Assembly (NCBI RefSeq): GCF_004571065.1
Contig: NZ_SPQN01000001.1
Location: forward strand, 109,834 to 173,833
DNA: 64,000 nucleotides
Direction of reading: 5' to 3'
Origin: Geodermatophilus sp. DF01-2
GTDB lineage: Bacteria > Actinomycetota > Actinomycetes > Mycobacteriales > Geodermatophilaceae
Shown piece after piece: positions 1 to 8,444 of the stretch; the stretch's first letter is position 1, and the number at the start of each line of letters is the position of its first letter. The notes beneath the pieces were generated by a model. The model saw only the letters and a program-made list of their open reading frames with translations. It was not told where the DNA came from and searched no databases. The position numbers and the translations under genes were made by a program.

Positions 1-255
1 CGCGTGGGGATTGACCCCACCGGTCGACTGGACGTTGAGCACGGCACCGCCGAGGATCTGCGCGTCGTGCGCGTGCTCCTGCGCCATCGTGGCTCGCGTC
101 GCGGTGACGGTGTGGTGGCTCTTGAGCACCACGGCCCGGTAGCCGGCCTCGTCGACCGCCCGGGCCAGTTGTGAATCGGTCACCGACCGGGGGACGACGT
201 CGGGGGCCGTATGCACGTGGGTGTCCACCAGGCCGGCCGGCCAGGTGCGGTTCAT
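1..255 (-). CDS. DUF6282 family amidohydrolase-like protein (3' part beyond window)
   Basis: Partial: the C-terminus lies beyond the left edge of the window. The visible 85 residues begin at an ATG (253-255) and run without a stop. The N-terminus reads LVDTHVHTAPDVVPRS, the histidine-rich HxH metal-binding start typical of DUF6282 proteins, which resemble metal-dependent amidohydrolases; a further VVLKSHH segment follows. It begins 25 bp after the stop of the hydroxyacid dehydrogenase on the same strand and is probably the fourth gene of that operon. Family assignment rests on the HxH motif and its surroundings; the substrate is unknown. Confidence 0.7.
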   Translation of the reverse strand, partial: MNRTWPAGLVDTHVHTAPDVVPRSVTDSQLARAVDEAGYRAVVLKSHHTVTATRATMAQEHAHDAQILGGAVLNVQSTGGVNPHA

Positions 256-280
256 CGGCGTCCTCTCGTCGGGCGGTGCG

Positions 281-1258
281 TCAGAAGATGCGGTTCTCGA
301 TCGGCTGCCCCGACCAGAAGCGGGCGACGTTGTCGAGCACCGCCTGCGCCTTCTGGGCCGAGGCCGACCGGGTGCCGGCCGCGCAGTGGGGTGTGACGAC
401 GACGTTGGGCAGCCCGAACAGGGGGTTGTCCGGCGCCACCGGCTCCTGCTCGAAGACGTCGAGGCCGGCGGCCGCCGGCCGGCCGGCCCGCAGCGCCTCG
501 ACCAGGTCGGCCTCGACCACCAGCCCGCCCCGGGCGGTGTTGACGAAGAGGGAGTGGTCCCGCATGAGCGCGAGCCGGCGGGCATCCACCATGCCCCGGT
601 TCTCCGGGAGGAGTGGACAGTGCAGGCTCACGACGTCGGATTCGGCGAAGAGCTCGTCGAGGCTCGCGGCGGTGCGCACCGGGCGGTCCGCCCACTCGTC
701 GCCGAGCGGGGTGTCCTGCCGGCGGTGGACGAGCACGTCGCTCCCCAGGGCGAGGACGGCCCGGGCGACGACCTGCGCGATCCGGCCGAAGCCGACCAGC
801 CCGACCGTGTTGCCGGCGAGACCGACGGAGACGTCCCGGTAGTCCCACTTCGGCCAGCCCCCCTGCCGGGCGACCTCGTCGTGCAGCCGCACCAGGTGCC
901 GGCCGGCGGCCAGCATGAGCAGCAGGCTGTGCTCGGCGACGGATTCGGCGGTGCCGGCGGTGCAGACGGCCAGGGAGATCCCGCGTTCGCGGAGCAGGTC
1001 CTGGTCGACCGCGTCGAGGCCGACTCCCTGGCGGTGCACCAGCCGCAACTGGCGTGCGGCGTCCAGGTGCGCGGCCGTGATCGGGGTGTTGTCGGTGTGG
1101 ACGACGACGTCGGCGTCGGCGATCAGCCGGAGCTTGCCGTCCTCGTCGTCGCGGTCGTGCAGCGCCGACAACCGCCATCCCACGGGCAGACGCTCGCGGT
1201 ACAGGCCATTGATCGGCCCCTCCGGCCCCCAGAACAGCAGGTGCGGGCCGTCGCTCAT
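281..1258 (-). CDS. D-2-hydroxyacid dehydrogenase (NAD-dependent)
   Basis: 325 residues, start MSDGPHLLFWG. It should interconvert a 2-hydroxyacid and a 2-oxoacid using NAD(P). Visible family features are the Rossmann glycine motif in VGLVGFGRIAQ (about residue 150), the substrate-binding arginine in NTARGG, the glutamate in FEQEPV and the catalytic histidine in TPHCAAGT near the C-terminus. Length matches the D-isomer-specific 2-hydroxyacid dehydrogenase family. The start codon overlaps the stop of the upstream MmgE/PrpD gene (ATGA), so the two are translationally coupled. Next to an acyl-CoA ligase and an MmgE/PrpD dehydratase it probably handles a branched or dicarboxylic 2-oxoacid intermediate; the exact substrate cannot be read from sequence. 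Confidence 0.88.
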   Translation of the reverse strand: MSDGPHLLFWGPEGPINGLYRERLPVGWRLSALHDRDDEDGKLRLIADADVVVHTDNTPITAAHLDAARQLRLVHRQGVGLDAVDQDLLRERGISLAVCTAGTAESVAEHSLLLMLAAGRHLVRLHDEVARQGGWPKWDYRDVSVGLAGNTVGLVGFGRIAQVVARAVLALGSDVLVHRRQDTPLGDEWADRPVRTAASLDELFAESDVVSLHCPLLPENRGMVDARRLALMRDHSLFVNTARGGLVVEADLVEALRAGRPAAAGLDVFEQEPVAPDNPLFGLPNVVVTPHCAAGTRSASAQKAQAVLDNVARFWSGQPIENRIF

Positions 1259-2646
1259 GCGGGCTCCCCGGGGCCGCCGAGCAGCTCGAAGAGCCGCGCC
1301 GGGTCGTCGAAGGCCCAGATCGCCTCGGCGATCGCCCGGCACCGCTGCTCGCCCACGACCGGCCCCGCCAGGCGGTGCAGCTTGCCCTCGAGGTCGTCGT
1401 CGCGCACGGGGTTGCTCGGCTCGCCGTAGGGCTGGTCGATCCGTAGCACCCGCTCCCGTCCACCCTCCCGGACGGTGACGCGCGCGGGCCGCATGGCCGG
1501 ATAGTCGCGGACGCAGTCCTCGGCCTCCTCGACCTCCACGACGTCGACGATCCGCGCGATGCGCGGGTCCTCGCGCACGTCGTCGGCGAAGTGCTCGAGG
1601 GACGGCGCACCGTGCACCATGGTCACCGCCACCGCGTACGGGATGCTCAACTGCGCGGCGATGAAGTCGTCGACGCGCCGGCTGCCGTGGCGGGCGGCCG
1701 CGGGGAAGGTCTCCACCCGCACCGACTCGACCGTGTCGACGTCGATCGGCTCCTCGGCCCCCATGGCGAGGATCGCGTCGATCGGCCCGTGCAGGTGACG
1801 GCAGCACGGGTAGGGCTTGACGTACATGCCGAGCATCCGCCACTCGGCGCCCAGGTCGCCGACGAGGTGGTCGCGGTCGAACTCGTCGTCGGCGAAGGCG
1901 TGGAAGTAGCCGTTCGGGCCCTCGAGCACGGTGCTCGGTCCGGTCAGGCCGCGCGCGGCGAGCTCGGCGCTGACGACGCCGTCGCGGGCGGCCTTCCCCG
2001 GGTGCAGCCGCTTGACCTCGCCGCCGCCGTGCAGGAACTCGAACAGCCCCCCCGCGTGCGAGCCCGCGATGCCGAGGGCGTCGGCCATCACCGCCCGGTC
2101 GCCGTCGAGGAGCCGGGCCGTGGCGGTCGCCGCGCCGAAGACCCCGTTGAGGGCGGTGTTGTGGAAGCCGCGGCGCCAGGTGGCGGGGTGCCCGGCTCCC
2201 CCGATCCGGCAGTGGACCTCCAGCCCGAGCGCGGTCGCCAGCAGGATCTGCTCGGGCCCGGCGTCGTGGGCCTCGGCCACGGCGAGCACCGCGGAGCCGA
2301 CGGGGCCCCCCGGGTGCGTGCTGCCCGGGGTGTAGCCGTCGTCCACCTCGAGTCCGTGGGTTGCCGTCCCGTTCACCAGGGCGGCGCTCGGAGCGGTGAC
2401 CCGCAGGGACGTGCCGAGGACGGTGGACGGGCCGGACGACTCGGTCTCGGCCACGTACCGCTGCAGGATGCGGGCCGGCGCCGAGGCCGACCCCACCAGG
2501 GTGGCGGCGACGTAGTCGAGCAGCACACGCTTGGCCTGGTGCACCACGGGGTCGGGCAGGTCGGCGAACCGCAGACCGGCCGCCCAGTCGACCAGCTGCG
2601 CGGTGAGCCCCGTCGCGGGCGCCGGAGCCGGGCGGACGGCGGTCAC
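1255..2646 (-). CDS. MmgE/PrpD family protein
   Basis: 463 residues. MmgE/PrpD proteins include 2-methylcitrate dehydratase, cis-aconitate decarboxylase and iminodisuccinate epimerase, all acting on small di- or tricarboxylates. Family signs are the N-terminal helical domain (LTAQLVDWAAGLRFADLP, HQAKRVLLDYVAATLVG), the segment NGTATHGLEVDDGYT and the later MYVKPYPCCRHLHGPIDA, whose Lys-Pro-Tyr-Pro-Cys-Cys is characteristic. No citrate synthase or methylisocitrate lyase is adjacent, so this is unlikely to be the PrpD of a canonical methylcitrate cycle. It overlaps both neighbours by 4 bp (ATGA on each side), showing tight operon organisation with the CoA ligase upstream and the dehydrogenase downstream. 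Confidence 0.88.
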   Translation of the reverse strand: MTAVRPAPAPATGLTAQLVDWAAGLRFADLPDPVVHQAKRVLLDYVAATLVGSASAPARILQRYVAETESSGPSTVLGTSLRVTAPSAALVNGTATHGLEVDDGYTPGSTHPGGPVGSAVLAVAEAHDAGPEQILLATALGLEVHCRIGGAGHPATWRRGFHNTALNGVFGAATATARLLDGDRAVMADALGIAGSHAGGLFEFLHGGGEVKRLHPGKAARDGVVSAELAARGLTGPSTVLEGPNGYFHAFADDEFDRDHLVGDLGAEWRMLGMYVKPYPCCRHLHGPIDAILAMGAEEPIDVDTVESVRVETFPAAARHGSRRVDDFIAAQLSIPYAVAVTMVHGAPSLEHFADDVREDPRIARIVDVVEVEEAEDCVRDYPAMRPARVTVREGGRERVLRIDQPYGEPSNPVRDDDLEGKLHRLAGPVVGEQRCRAIAEAIWAFDDPARLFELLGGPGEPA

Positions 2647-4712
2647 CGGTCACCTCCGCCGTGCGCCCGCAGCGCCCGGGCCCCGGCCATGACGGCGGCG
2701 ATCGCCAGCGTGGCCCGGTCCGGCGCGTCGAGCACGTGCACCCCGGCCTCCCGGTAGGCCGCCAACGCCCTGGGCGCCAGTTGGTCGCCGCCGTAGCGGG
2801 AGACGTAGAGCGGTATGCCGAGCTTCTCCCGCATCTCGACGACCTTCTCCGCGAGCTTCGCGGCGTACGGGTCGGCGTTGGTGGTGAACTGCAGCAGCAG
2901 CGCGTCGTACTCACCGCGCTCGGTCAGTGCGAGGAGCAGCCGCTCGAACGCCTCGGGCTGGGTGATCATCTGGTAGCTGCAGTCCAGCGGGTTGCGCACC
3001 GCCGCGTAGGACGGCACGTGTGGACGGACCGCCTCCCGTGTCGCCTCGGAGAGCTCGGGCAGCTCGATGCCGGCGACCTCCCCCTCGTCCGCGATGATCG
3101 AGCAGGCGCCGCCGGAGAAGGTCACCGCCACCAGCCGGTCGCCGGCCGGGAGCGGCTCCTGGGCGGCGAGGGCGACGGCGTCCTCGAGCACCCGCAGCGA
3201 CGGCACGCTGACCATGCCGGCCGCGCGGACGACGGCCTCGCGGACGGCGAAGGACCCGACCATCGCGCCGGTGTGGCTCAGCGCCGCGGCGCGGCCCCGG
3301 TCCGAGCGCACCATGTTGTAGGCGAACATCGGCTTGCCGGCGGCGGCCATGCGGCGGCCGGCCGCGATGAACCGCGGCCCGTCCTTGATGTCCTCGAGCA
3401 GCAGCGCGATCGACTTCGTCTCCTCGTCGCCGGCCAGCCACTCGAGGTAGTCGGCGATGACCAGGTCGGCCTCGTTGCCCGCGTGGATCCAGTAGGACAG
3501 CCCGATCCGCTCCCCCATCAGCCGGGTGCCGAGGCAGCTGCCGAGCGCACCGGAGCTGCTGAGCAGGGCCACGCCGCCCGGGGCGATCTTCTCCTCCAGG
3601 CCACCGGAGATCGAGGCGGTGAGCTTGCGGAACGGCGCGACCACGCCCATGTCGTTGGGCCCGGCCAGCGGCACCCCGCCCTCCCGCAGGATGCGGGCCA
3701 GCTCCTCCTGGGCGGCCCGCCCCTCCTCGCCGACCTCGGCGAAGTCGGAGCTGTGCACGATGACGCCACCGGCCTTCTTCTCCACGGCCTGCCGCGCCAC
3801 GTCGAGGACGAACCGGCCGGGGACGGTGACGCACACGAGGTCCGGCGAACCCTCGACCTCGGCCAGCGAGGCGTAGCGCTTCCGGCCGCGGACCTCGCCG
3901 CCGGAGGGATGCACGGCGTCGAGCCGACCGGGGAAGCCGTGGTCGTCGAGGTAGCGGAACAGCCGGGCACCGACCTTGTGCGGATCGTCGGAGACCCCGA
4001 CCACCACGACGTGCTGCGGGCGCAGCATCCGGTCCAGGTCGTAGCGGGCCCGCTCGACCAGCGGCGGCTCCTCGGTGCGGATGATCCGGGCGTCGACGAC
4101 GGTCACGCCCTCGCCCTCGTGGCCGACCATCACCGGGTTGAGGTCGAGCTCGACGATGCCGGGGTCGCTCTCGACGAGTTCCGACACCGCGACGATCGTG
4201 TCCACGAGCGCGTCGACGTCGCGCCTCGACTCGCCGCGGAAGCCGTCGAGGAGCGGCCAGGCGCGCAGGCGGCGGAGCGCCGCACGCGCCTCGTCGCGGT
4301 TCAGCGAAGCCATCGTGGTCACCACGTCGTTGTGCACCTCGGTGGCGACGCCGCCGAGGCCGACGACGACGGCCGCGCCCAGCTGGGGGTCGCGGCGTGC
4401 GCCCACCAGGATCTCCAGGCCGCGCACCTGCTGCTGCATCACCAGGGGGAAGGCGCCCTCGCCGAGGCGGGCGACCATGTCCTCCGCGGAGTCGGTCACC
4501 GCAGCGATGCTGCGCAGGCCGAGTACGACGCCGCCGGCGTCGGTCTTGTGCAGCAGGCCACCGGCCTTCAGCACGATCGGCGTGGTCCCGAGACCGGCGA
4601 AGGCGCCCGGGACCTCGTCGAGCGCGGCGACCGACGCGCTGCGGGCCTGCGGGATGCCCGCGCCCTCGAGGAGAGCGGTGACCTGGGCGGGGGGCAGAGC
4701 CTGAGGCTGCAC
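2643..4712 (-). CDS. Acetate--CoA ligase (ADP-forming) family protein
   Basis: 689 residues from a GTG start. The family forms an acyl-CoA from acid, ATP and CoA, or runs in reverse, through a phosphohistidine intermediate. Domain order is unusual but known: an N-terminal ATP-grasp (beta-like) region (residues about 5-220; VLKAGGLLHKTDAGGV), a CoA-binding Rossmann domain (about 230-365; HVVVVGVSDDPHKVGARLF) and a succinyl-CoA-ligase-like flavodoxin region (about 370-680) with SHTGAMVGSF, which carries the probable phosphorylated histidine. It is first gene of a four-gene minus-strand operon. The divergent enoyl-CoA hydratase starts only 63 bp away, so both transcription units share one short regulatory region. 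Confidence 0.88.
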   Translation of the reverse strand: MQPQALPPAQVTALLEGAGIPQARSASVAALDEVPGAFAGLGTTPIVLKAGGLLHKTDAGGVVLGLRSIAAVTDSAEDMVARLGEGAFPLVMQQQVRGLEILVGARRDPQLGAAVVVGLGGVATEVHNDVVTTMASLNRDEARAALRRLRAWPLLDGFRGESRRDVDALVDTIVAVSELVESDPGIVELDLNPVMVGHEGEGVTVVDARIIRTEEPPLVERARYDLDRMLRPQHVVVVGVSDDPHKVGARLFRYLDDHGFPGRLDAVHPSGGEVRGRKRYASLAEVEGSPDLVCVTVPGRFVLDVARQAVEKKAGGVIVHSSDFAEVGEEGRAAQEELARILREGGVPLAGPNDMGVVAPFRKLTASISGGLEEKIAPGGVALLSSSGALGSCLGTRLMGERIGLSYWIHAGNEADLVIADYLEWLAGDEETKSIALLLEDIKDGPRFIAAGRRMAAAGKPMFAYNMVRSDRGRAAALSHTGAMVGSFAVREAVVRAAGMVSVPSLRVLEDAVALAAQEPLPAGDRLVAVTFSGGACSIIADEGEVAGIELPELSEATREAVRPHVPSYAAVRNPLDCSYQMITQPEAFERLLLALTERGEYDALLLQFTTNADPYAAKLAEKVVEMREKLGIPLYVSRYGGDQLAPRALAAYREAGVHVLDAPDRATLAIAAVMAGARALRAHGGGDR

Positions 4713-4756
4713 GTCGGTTCTCTTTCCGTGACCGGGGGAGGATGCGGCGTAATCGA

Positions 4757-4775
4757 CATTCTATACAGTGTGGCA
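4757..4775. promoter_or_regulatory. Overlapping divergent -10 boxes
   Basis: In the 63-bp gap between the CoA ligase (minus) and enoyl-CoA hydratase (plus), a minus-strand TAGAAT (4758-4763) abuts a plus-strand TACAGT (4764-4769). The plus box lies 6 nt before the hydratase ATG, as expected for a leaderless mRNA. A single bound repressor or activator here would control both directions. No clear -35 or symmetric operator was seen. Confidence 0.45.
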
Positions 4776-5540
4776 ATGCCGGGAAGCCAGTCAGCTTCGG
4801 ACGAATCCGTTCCGTTACGGGTGGTGCCGGACGCTCGGTCGGTGACCGTGCTCTTCGACCGGCCGGACCGGCGCAACGCCCTGACCGTCGAGATGAGCCG
4901 GGCCCTCGCCGCGGTGCTCGAGCAGCACGCCGCGACGCCGCGGCCGCTCGTCCTCCGCAGCGCCACCCCGGGCATGTTCGTGGCCGGCACGGACGTGGCG
5001 TCGCTCAAGGCGCGCACCGTCGAGGACAGCCTGGGCCGGATCAACAGCGGGCTGTTCCAGCGTCTGCACGACCACCCGTGGCCCACGGTCGCCGTCGTCG
5101 ACGGCGCGGCGCTCGGAGGCGGGTGCGAGCTGGCGCTCGCCTGCGATTTCCGGCTCACCACCGAGGACGCGCAGTGGGGGCTGCCCGAGGTACGGCTGGG
5201 CATCATCCCCAGTGCCGGGGCGCTCACCCGGCTGGCGGCGCTGGTGGGCACCGGGCCCGCCACCGACCTGGTGCTCACCGGGCGACGGATCCGGGGTCGC
5301 GAGGCCGGCCCTCTGGGGCTCGCCTCGCGCGTGACCACCCCTGACGGGCTGGACGGCGCGCTCGATGCCCTGCTCACCGACCTGGCTGCCGCGGCGCCCC
5401 TGGCCCAGCGGCTGGCCAAGGAGGCCATGCGGGTGGACGGCGACCGCCACCGCCTCGTCGACGCCGCTGCTCAGGCTCTCTGCCTCGGCACCGAGGACGC
5501 CCAACGCCGCCTGCAGGCACTGGTCGACCGAACCGGCTGA
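4776..5540 (+). CDS. Enoyl-CoA hydratase/isomerase family protein
   Basis: 254 residues, crotonase fold. It probably hydrates a 2-enoyl-CoA in acyl-CoA degradation. Both catalytic glutamate positions of the family are present, in GGGCELALACDF (about residue 118) and GLPEVRLGIIPSAG (about 138), and the oxyanion-hole loop reads FVAGTDVASL. The ATG at 4776 was chosen because the TACAGT box ends 7 nt upstream, leaving no room for a ribosome-binding site; this fits leaderless expression. It is divergent from the ADP-forming CoA ligase operon and likely works with it on the same acid. Confidence 0.85.
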   Translation: MPGSQSASDESVPLRVVPDARSVTVLFDRPDRRNALTVEMSRALAAVLEQHAATPRPLVLRSATPGMFVAGTDVASLKARTVEDSLGRINSGLFQRLHDHPWPTVAVVDGAALGGGCELALACDFRLTTEDAQWGLPEVRLGIIPSAGALTRLAALVGTGPATDLVLTGRRIRGREAGPLGLASRVTTPDGLDGALDALLTDLAAAAPLAQRLAKEAMRVDGDRHRLVDAAAQALCLGTEDAQRRLQALVDRTG

Positions 5541-5570
5541 CGCCGCGTCAGCGGCTCGGGCGAGGGAGAC

Positions 5571-6218
5571 TCACGACGGCGGCGCCGAGGCGGGCGGCGG
5601 CGTGAGTGCGGTCGACGCGCTCGGCGGCGGGGTCAGCAGCAGGTCGTAGTCGTCGGCGGTCAGTGGCTCCGGGGTCAGTTCCCCCGAGGGCAGTGGAGCC
5701 TCCACGCGCTGCCCGTCCATGGTGAGGACGACGGCGCCGATGCCGGGCACGCTGGTCGCCGAGAGCACGATCTGGGCCACCGCCCGCCGGCCGGCCAGCC
5801 CGGTCGGCGCCTCCGACGAGCCGCTGATGTCGACGGTCGCCGTCCCGCCGGAGAACGCGGTGACCGACAACTCGACCTCGGGGGGCAGCGCGGTCGACAG
5901 CTGGAGGTCCCGCTCGGCCGTCGTCGGCCCGGCCGCCAGCTCCCCCAGCAGCGCGCCGAGCCGCTCCTCCGGTGACGAACCGGTCACGTCCCGGGGCTGC
6001 GGTAGGAGGACGTCGTCGGGGCCGACCAGGTAGACCCGGCTGGGGTCGAGCACCGGCTCGGGAGCGGCGGTGGTCGTCGGTGTCGGCGCCGGCGAGGCCA
6101 GCCCGTACGGGACGTCGGACGCCGGGATCGCGTCGGCGGCACCGCCGGTGGGCACCCCGCACGCGGCCAGCAGGGCGAGCAGCAGCCCGGCGAGCAGCGA
6201 CGCGCACCGGGCGCTCAA
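5571..6218 (-). CDS. GerMN-domain lipoprotein
   Basis: 215 residues, apparently starting at a TTG that overlaps the TGA of the histidine kinase gene (TTGA, 6215-6218); no ATG or GTG is available in frame before the signal peptide. The N-terminus is a lipoprotein signal (hydrophobic leucine stretch ending LLAAC, cysteine at about residue 21). The rest contains a GerMN-type repeat (about 95-180; RLGALLGELAAGP, VELSVTAFSGGTATVDIS) with proline-rich flanks. The family is found in spore and cell-envelope proteins, and a GerMN lipoprotein follows the MtrAB kinase pair in many actinobacteria (LpqB). Here the protein is much shorter than LpqB. Its place as third gene after regulator and kinase suggests a role in sensing or modulating the kinase at the outer face of the membrane. 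Confidence 0.8.
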   Translation of the reverse strand: MSARCASLLAGLLLALLAACGVPTGGAADAIPASDVPYGLASPAPTPTTTAAPEPVLDPSRVYLVGPDDVLLPQPRDVTGSSPEERLGALLGELAAGPTTAERDLQLSTALPPEVELSVTAFSGGTATVDISGSSEAPTGLAGRRAVAQIVLSATSVPGIGAVVLTMDGQRVEAPLPSGELTPEPLTADDYDLLLTPPPSASTALTPPPASAPPS

Positions 6219-7585
6219 CGCGACGCCCCCGGCAATGACAGGCTGAATCGGGCGCCGCCGCCGCGTGCCTCGCTGCACCACGCCGCGCCACCGTGCTGAC
6301 CCGCGGTCTCCGCCACGATGGCCAGGCCGAGCCCGGCGCCGGGCAGCGACCGGCGGGCCGCCCGCGGCCCCCGGGCGAACCGCTCGAACACCCGCTCCCG
6401 GTCCTCGACCGGAACACCGGGCCCGGCGTCGTCCACGCTCAGGACCACCGTCCCCTCCCGCCGCTGCACGTGCACGGCGCACGGCCCACCGCCGTGCCGG
6501 TCGGCGTTGTCCAGCAGGTTGCGGAGGGCCCGCTCGAGGCTCCTCTTGTCGCCGAGCACCGTCGTCTGCTCGTCGGGGTCGGCGTCGAGCAGCCCGGGGT
6601 CCCGGCCGGTGGTGACGAGCACCTCCCTGGCCAGCGCGGTCAGCGGCACGGGGGCCGCCTCCCCGGGAGGTGCGCCGTCGATGCGGGCGAGCTCCAGCAG
6701 GTCGTCGAGCATCTGGCGGAAACGGCGCAGTTCCCGCTCCACCAGCGTGAGCGCCTGGTCGGCCCGCGAAGAGAGCTCCTGCCGTCGGGCGGCGAGCACC
6801 TCGACGCTGGTGACCACGCCGGTCAGCGGGCTGCGCAGCTCGTGGCTGACGTCACCGACGAACCGCGCGTCGCGGTCGATGCGGGCGGCCAGCGCGTCGA
6901 CCATGCTGTTGAAGCTGGCCACGATCGCCAGCAGGTCGGGGTCGTCGGTCGCCGGCAGCCGGGTGGTCAGCTCGCCGCCGGCGATCCGGGTGGCGGCGCC
7001 GGCGACCTGCTCCAGCGGCTGGACCGCCCGCCGGCTGGCCCACACGCCGAACGCCGCGCCCGCCGCTGTGGCCGCTAGCGCGCCCGCACCCAGGACCGCG
7101 GCCAGCGTGCGCAGCACCATCTGCAGCTCGGTGAGCGGGGCCAGCTCGTAGAACTCCACCCCGGCGCTGCTGACCGGGACACCGACGAGCAGTGCCGGGC
7201 CGTCCGGGGTCTCGACGCGGGCGGTGCCGGCCGAGCCGCCGGCGACGATCGTCCGGAGCCCGGCGGGGACGTCGCGGGCACCGACGTCCAGGCTGGAGGA
7301 GTACCAGGAGTCCCCACTGCGGACGACGACGTCGGCCCCGCCGGAGGGGACCAGCTCGCCCAGCGCGTCGCCGACCTCGGTGCCGGCCGTCGACAGCCGG
7401 CTGGCCAGCACGTTGGCGTCGGCGAACGCCTGGCGGGTCAGCGACCGCTCCCGCTGGTCGAGCAGGTAGCCGCGGGCCAGCAGCCAGGTGGTGGTCACCA
7501 GGACGATGGAGACCAGCAGCGCACCGACGGCGAACCCCATGACGATCCGCGACCGGAGCCCCCGTGACCCGAGGGCCGCCCTCAC
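6215..7585 (-). CDS. Two-component sensor histidine kinase (HAMP)
   Basis: 456 residues, from a GTG overlapping the regulator's stop codon (GTGA). An N-terminal membrane segment (MGFAVGALLVSIVLVTTTWLLA, about 16-37) is followed by an extracytoplasmic domain of about 110 residues, a second membrane segment (about 150-185), a HAMP linker, the HisKA box VSHELRSPLTG (phospho-accepting His) and an HATPase with NLLDNADRH (N box), DDAGPGVP (G1) and GAGLGLAI (G2). It should phosphorylate the coupled OmpR-type regulator. The stimulus is unknown; the coupled lipoprotein suggests an envelope signal. Confidence 0.92.
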   Translation of the reverse strand: MRAALGSRGLRSRIVMGFAVGALLVSIVLVTTTWLLARGYLLDQRERSLTRQAFADANVLASRLSTAGTEVGDALGELVPSGGADVVVRSGDSWYSSSLDVGARDVPAGLRTIVAGGSAGTARVETPDGPALLVGVPVSSAGVEFYELAPLTELQMVLRTLAAVLGAGALAATAAGAAFGVWASRRAVQPLEQVAGAATRIAGGELTTRLPATDDPDLLAIVASFNSMVDALAARIDRDARFVGDVSHELRSPLTGVVTSVEVLAARRQELSSRADQALTLVERELRRFRQMLDDLLELARIDGAPPGEAAPVPLTALAREVLVTTGRDPGLLDADPDEQTTVLGDKRSLERALRNLLDNADRHGGGPCAVHVQRREGTVVLSVDDAGPGVPVEDRERVFERFARGPRAARRSLPGAGLGLAIVAETAGQHGGAAWCSEARGGGARFSLSLPGASR

Positions 7586-8310
7586 TGCGGGTCCAGCCGG
7601 TAGCCCAGCCCCCGGACGGTCACCACCAGCCGCGGTGCCCCCGCGTCCAGCTCCACCTTGGTGCGCAGCCGCCGGATGTGGACGTCGACGATCCGCTCGT
7701 CGCCGAAGAAGCCGTGCTCCCACACCCGCTCGAGCAGCGCCTGCCGGCTGAACACCCGCCCCGGGGTCGAGGCCAGCTCGCACAGCAGCCGGAACTCGGT
7801 CAGGGTCAGCGGGACCTGCTGCTCGCCGCGGTGCACGGTGCCGCGCATCTCCCGCAGCACCAGCGGCGCCGGCGGGTGCCGGTCGAGGACGACCTCGGCC
7901 GGCCCGGCATCCGGTGTCCCCGTGCCACCGCTGCCCGCCCCTGCCCGCCGGCGCAGGGCCCGCAGCCGCGCGGTGATCTCCTTGACCTCGAACGGCTTGG
8001 TCACGTAGTCGTCGGCGCCCGCCTCCAGAGCGGCCACGATGTCGTGCGTGTCGGCGCGCGCGCTGACGACGATGATGGGCAGGTCGTGGTCGCGCCGGAC
8101 CTCACGGATCACGGCGAACCCGTCCATCGAGCCGAGCATCAGGTCGACGACCATGAGGTCCGGGGTCGCGACGGCCACGTGGGCGAGGGCGTCCTCCCCG
8201 CTCACCGCCTCGGCGACGTCGTAGCCCTCGTCCTCCAGTGCCCAGCGCAGGGCGGTGCGGATGGGGTCGTCGTCCTCCACGACCAGCAGACGCAACGCCA
8301 CTCGCGCCAT
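7582..8310 (-). CDS. OmpR/PhoB-type response regulator
   Basis: 242 residues from ATG (8308-8310), MARVALRLLVVEDDDP. The receiver domain has the acidic pair in VVEDDD, the phospho-accepting aspartate in LMVVDLMLGSMDG (about residue 53) and the conserved lysine in YVTKPF. The C-terminal winged helix contains LLERVWEHGFFGDERIVDVHIRRLRTKVE. First gene of the regulator-kinase-lipoprotein operon. Three short repeats in the upstream region may be its own binding sites. Confidence 0.93.
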   Translation of the reverse strand: MARVALRLLVVEDDDPIRTALRWALEDEGYDVAEAVSGEDALAHVAVATPDLMVVDLMLGSMDGFAVIREVRRDHDLPIIVVSARADTHDIVAALEAGADDYVTKPFEVKEITARLRALRRRAGAGSGGTGTPDAGPAEVVLDRHPPAPLVLREMRGTVHRGEQQVPLTLTEFRLLCELASTPGRVFSRQALLERVWEHGFFGDERIVDVHIRRLRTKVELDAGAPRLVVTVRGLGYRLDPQ

Positions 8311-8323
8311 GCTGCCACCAGCA

Positions 8324-8379
8324 ATCGCACGTACCGCTCCCTTCACAGGATCGCAAAGCAATCCCCGGCGGTATCGCAA
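8324..8379. promoter_or_regulatory. Repeated ATCGCA motif between response regulator and STAS gene
   Basis: ATCGCA(A) occurs three times on the plus strand (8324, 8350, 8373). The central copy is part of an imperfect palindrome at 8348-8364 (GGATCGCAAAGCAATCC). Spacing of 26 and 23 bp is close to, but not exactly, two helical turns. This is a candidate autoregulatory site for the OmpR-type regulator, which also lies upstream of the STAS gene. Confidence 0.3.
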
Positions 8380-8444
8380 TCTGCGCCCAGGACTCTGTCA
8401 GTAGCCGCCTGCACGCTCGCACCACTGATGGAGGAGGAACGGGG

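Noticed and set aside
2661..4775. Long plus-strand open frame running antisense to the CoA ligase gene
   Set aside because: High-GC genomes keep antisense frames open; composition (His/Asp/Arg/Gly runs) is that of an antisense shadow and no motif is present. Only the enoyl-CoA hydratase part from 4776 is real.
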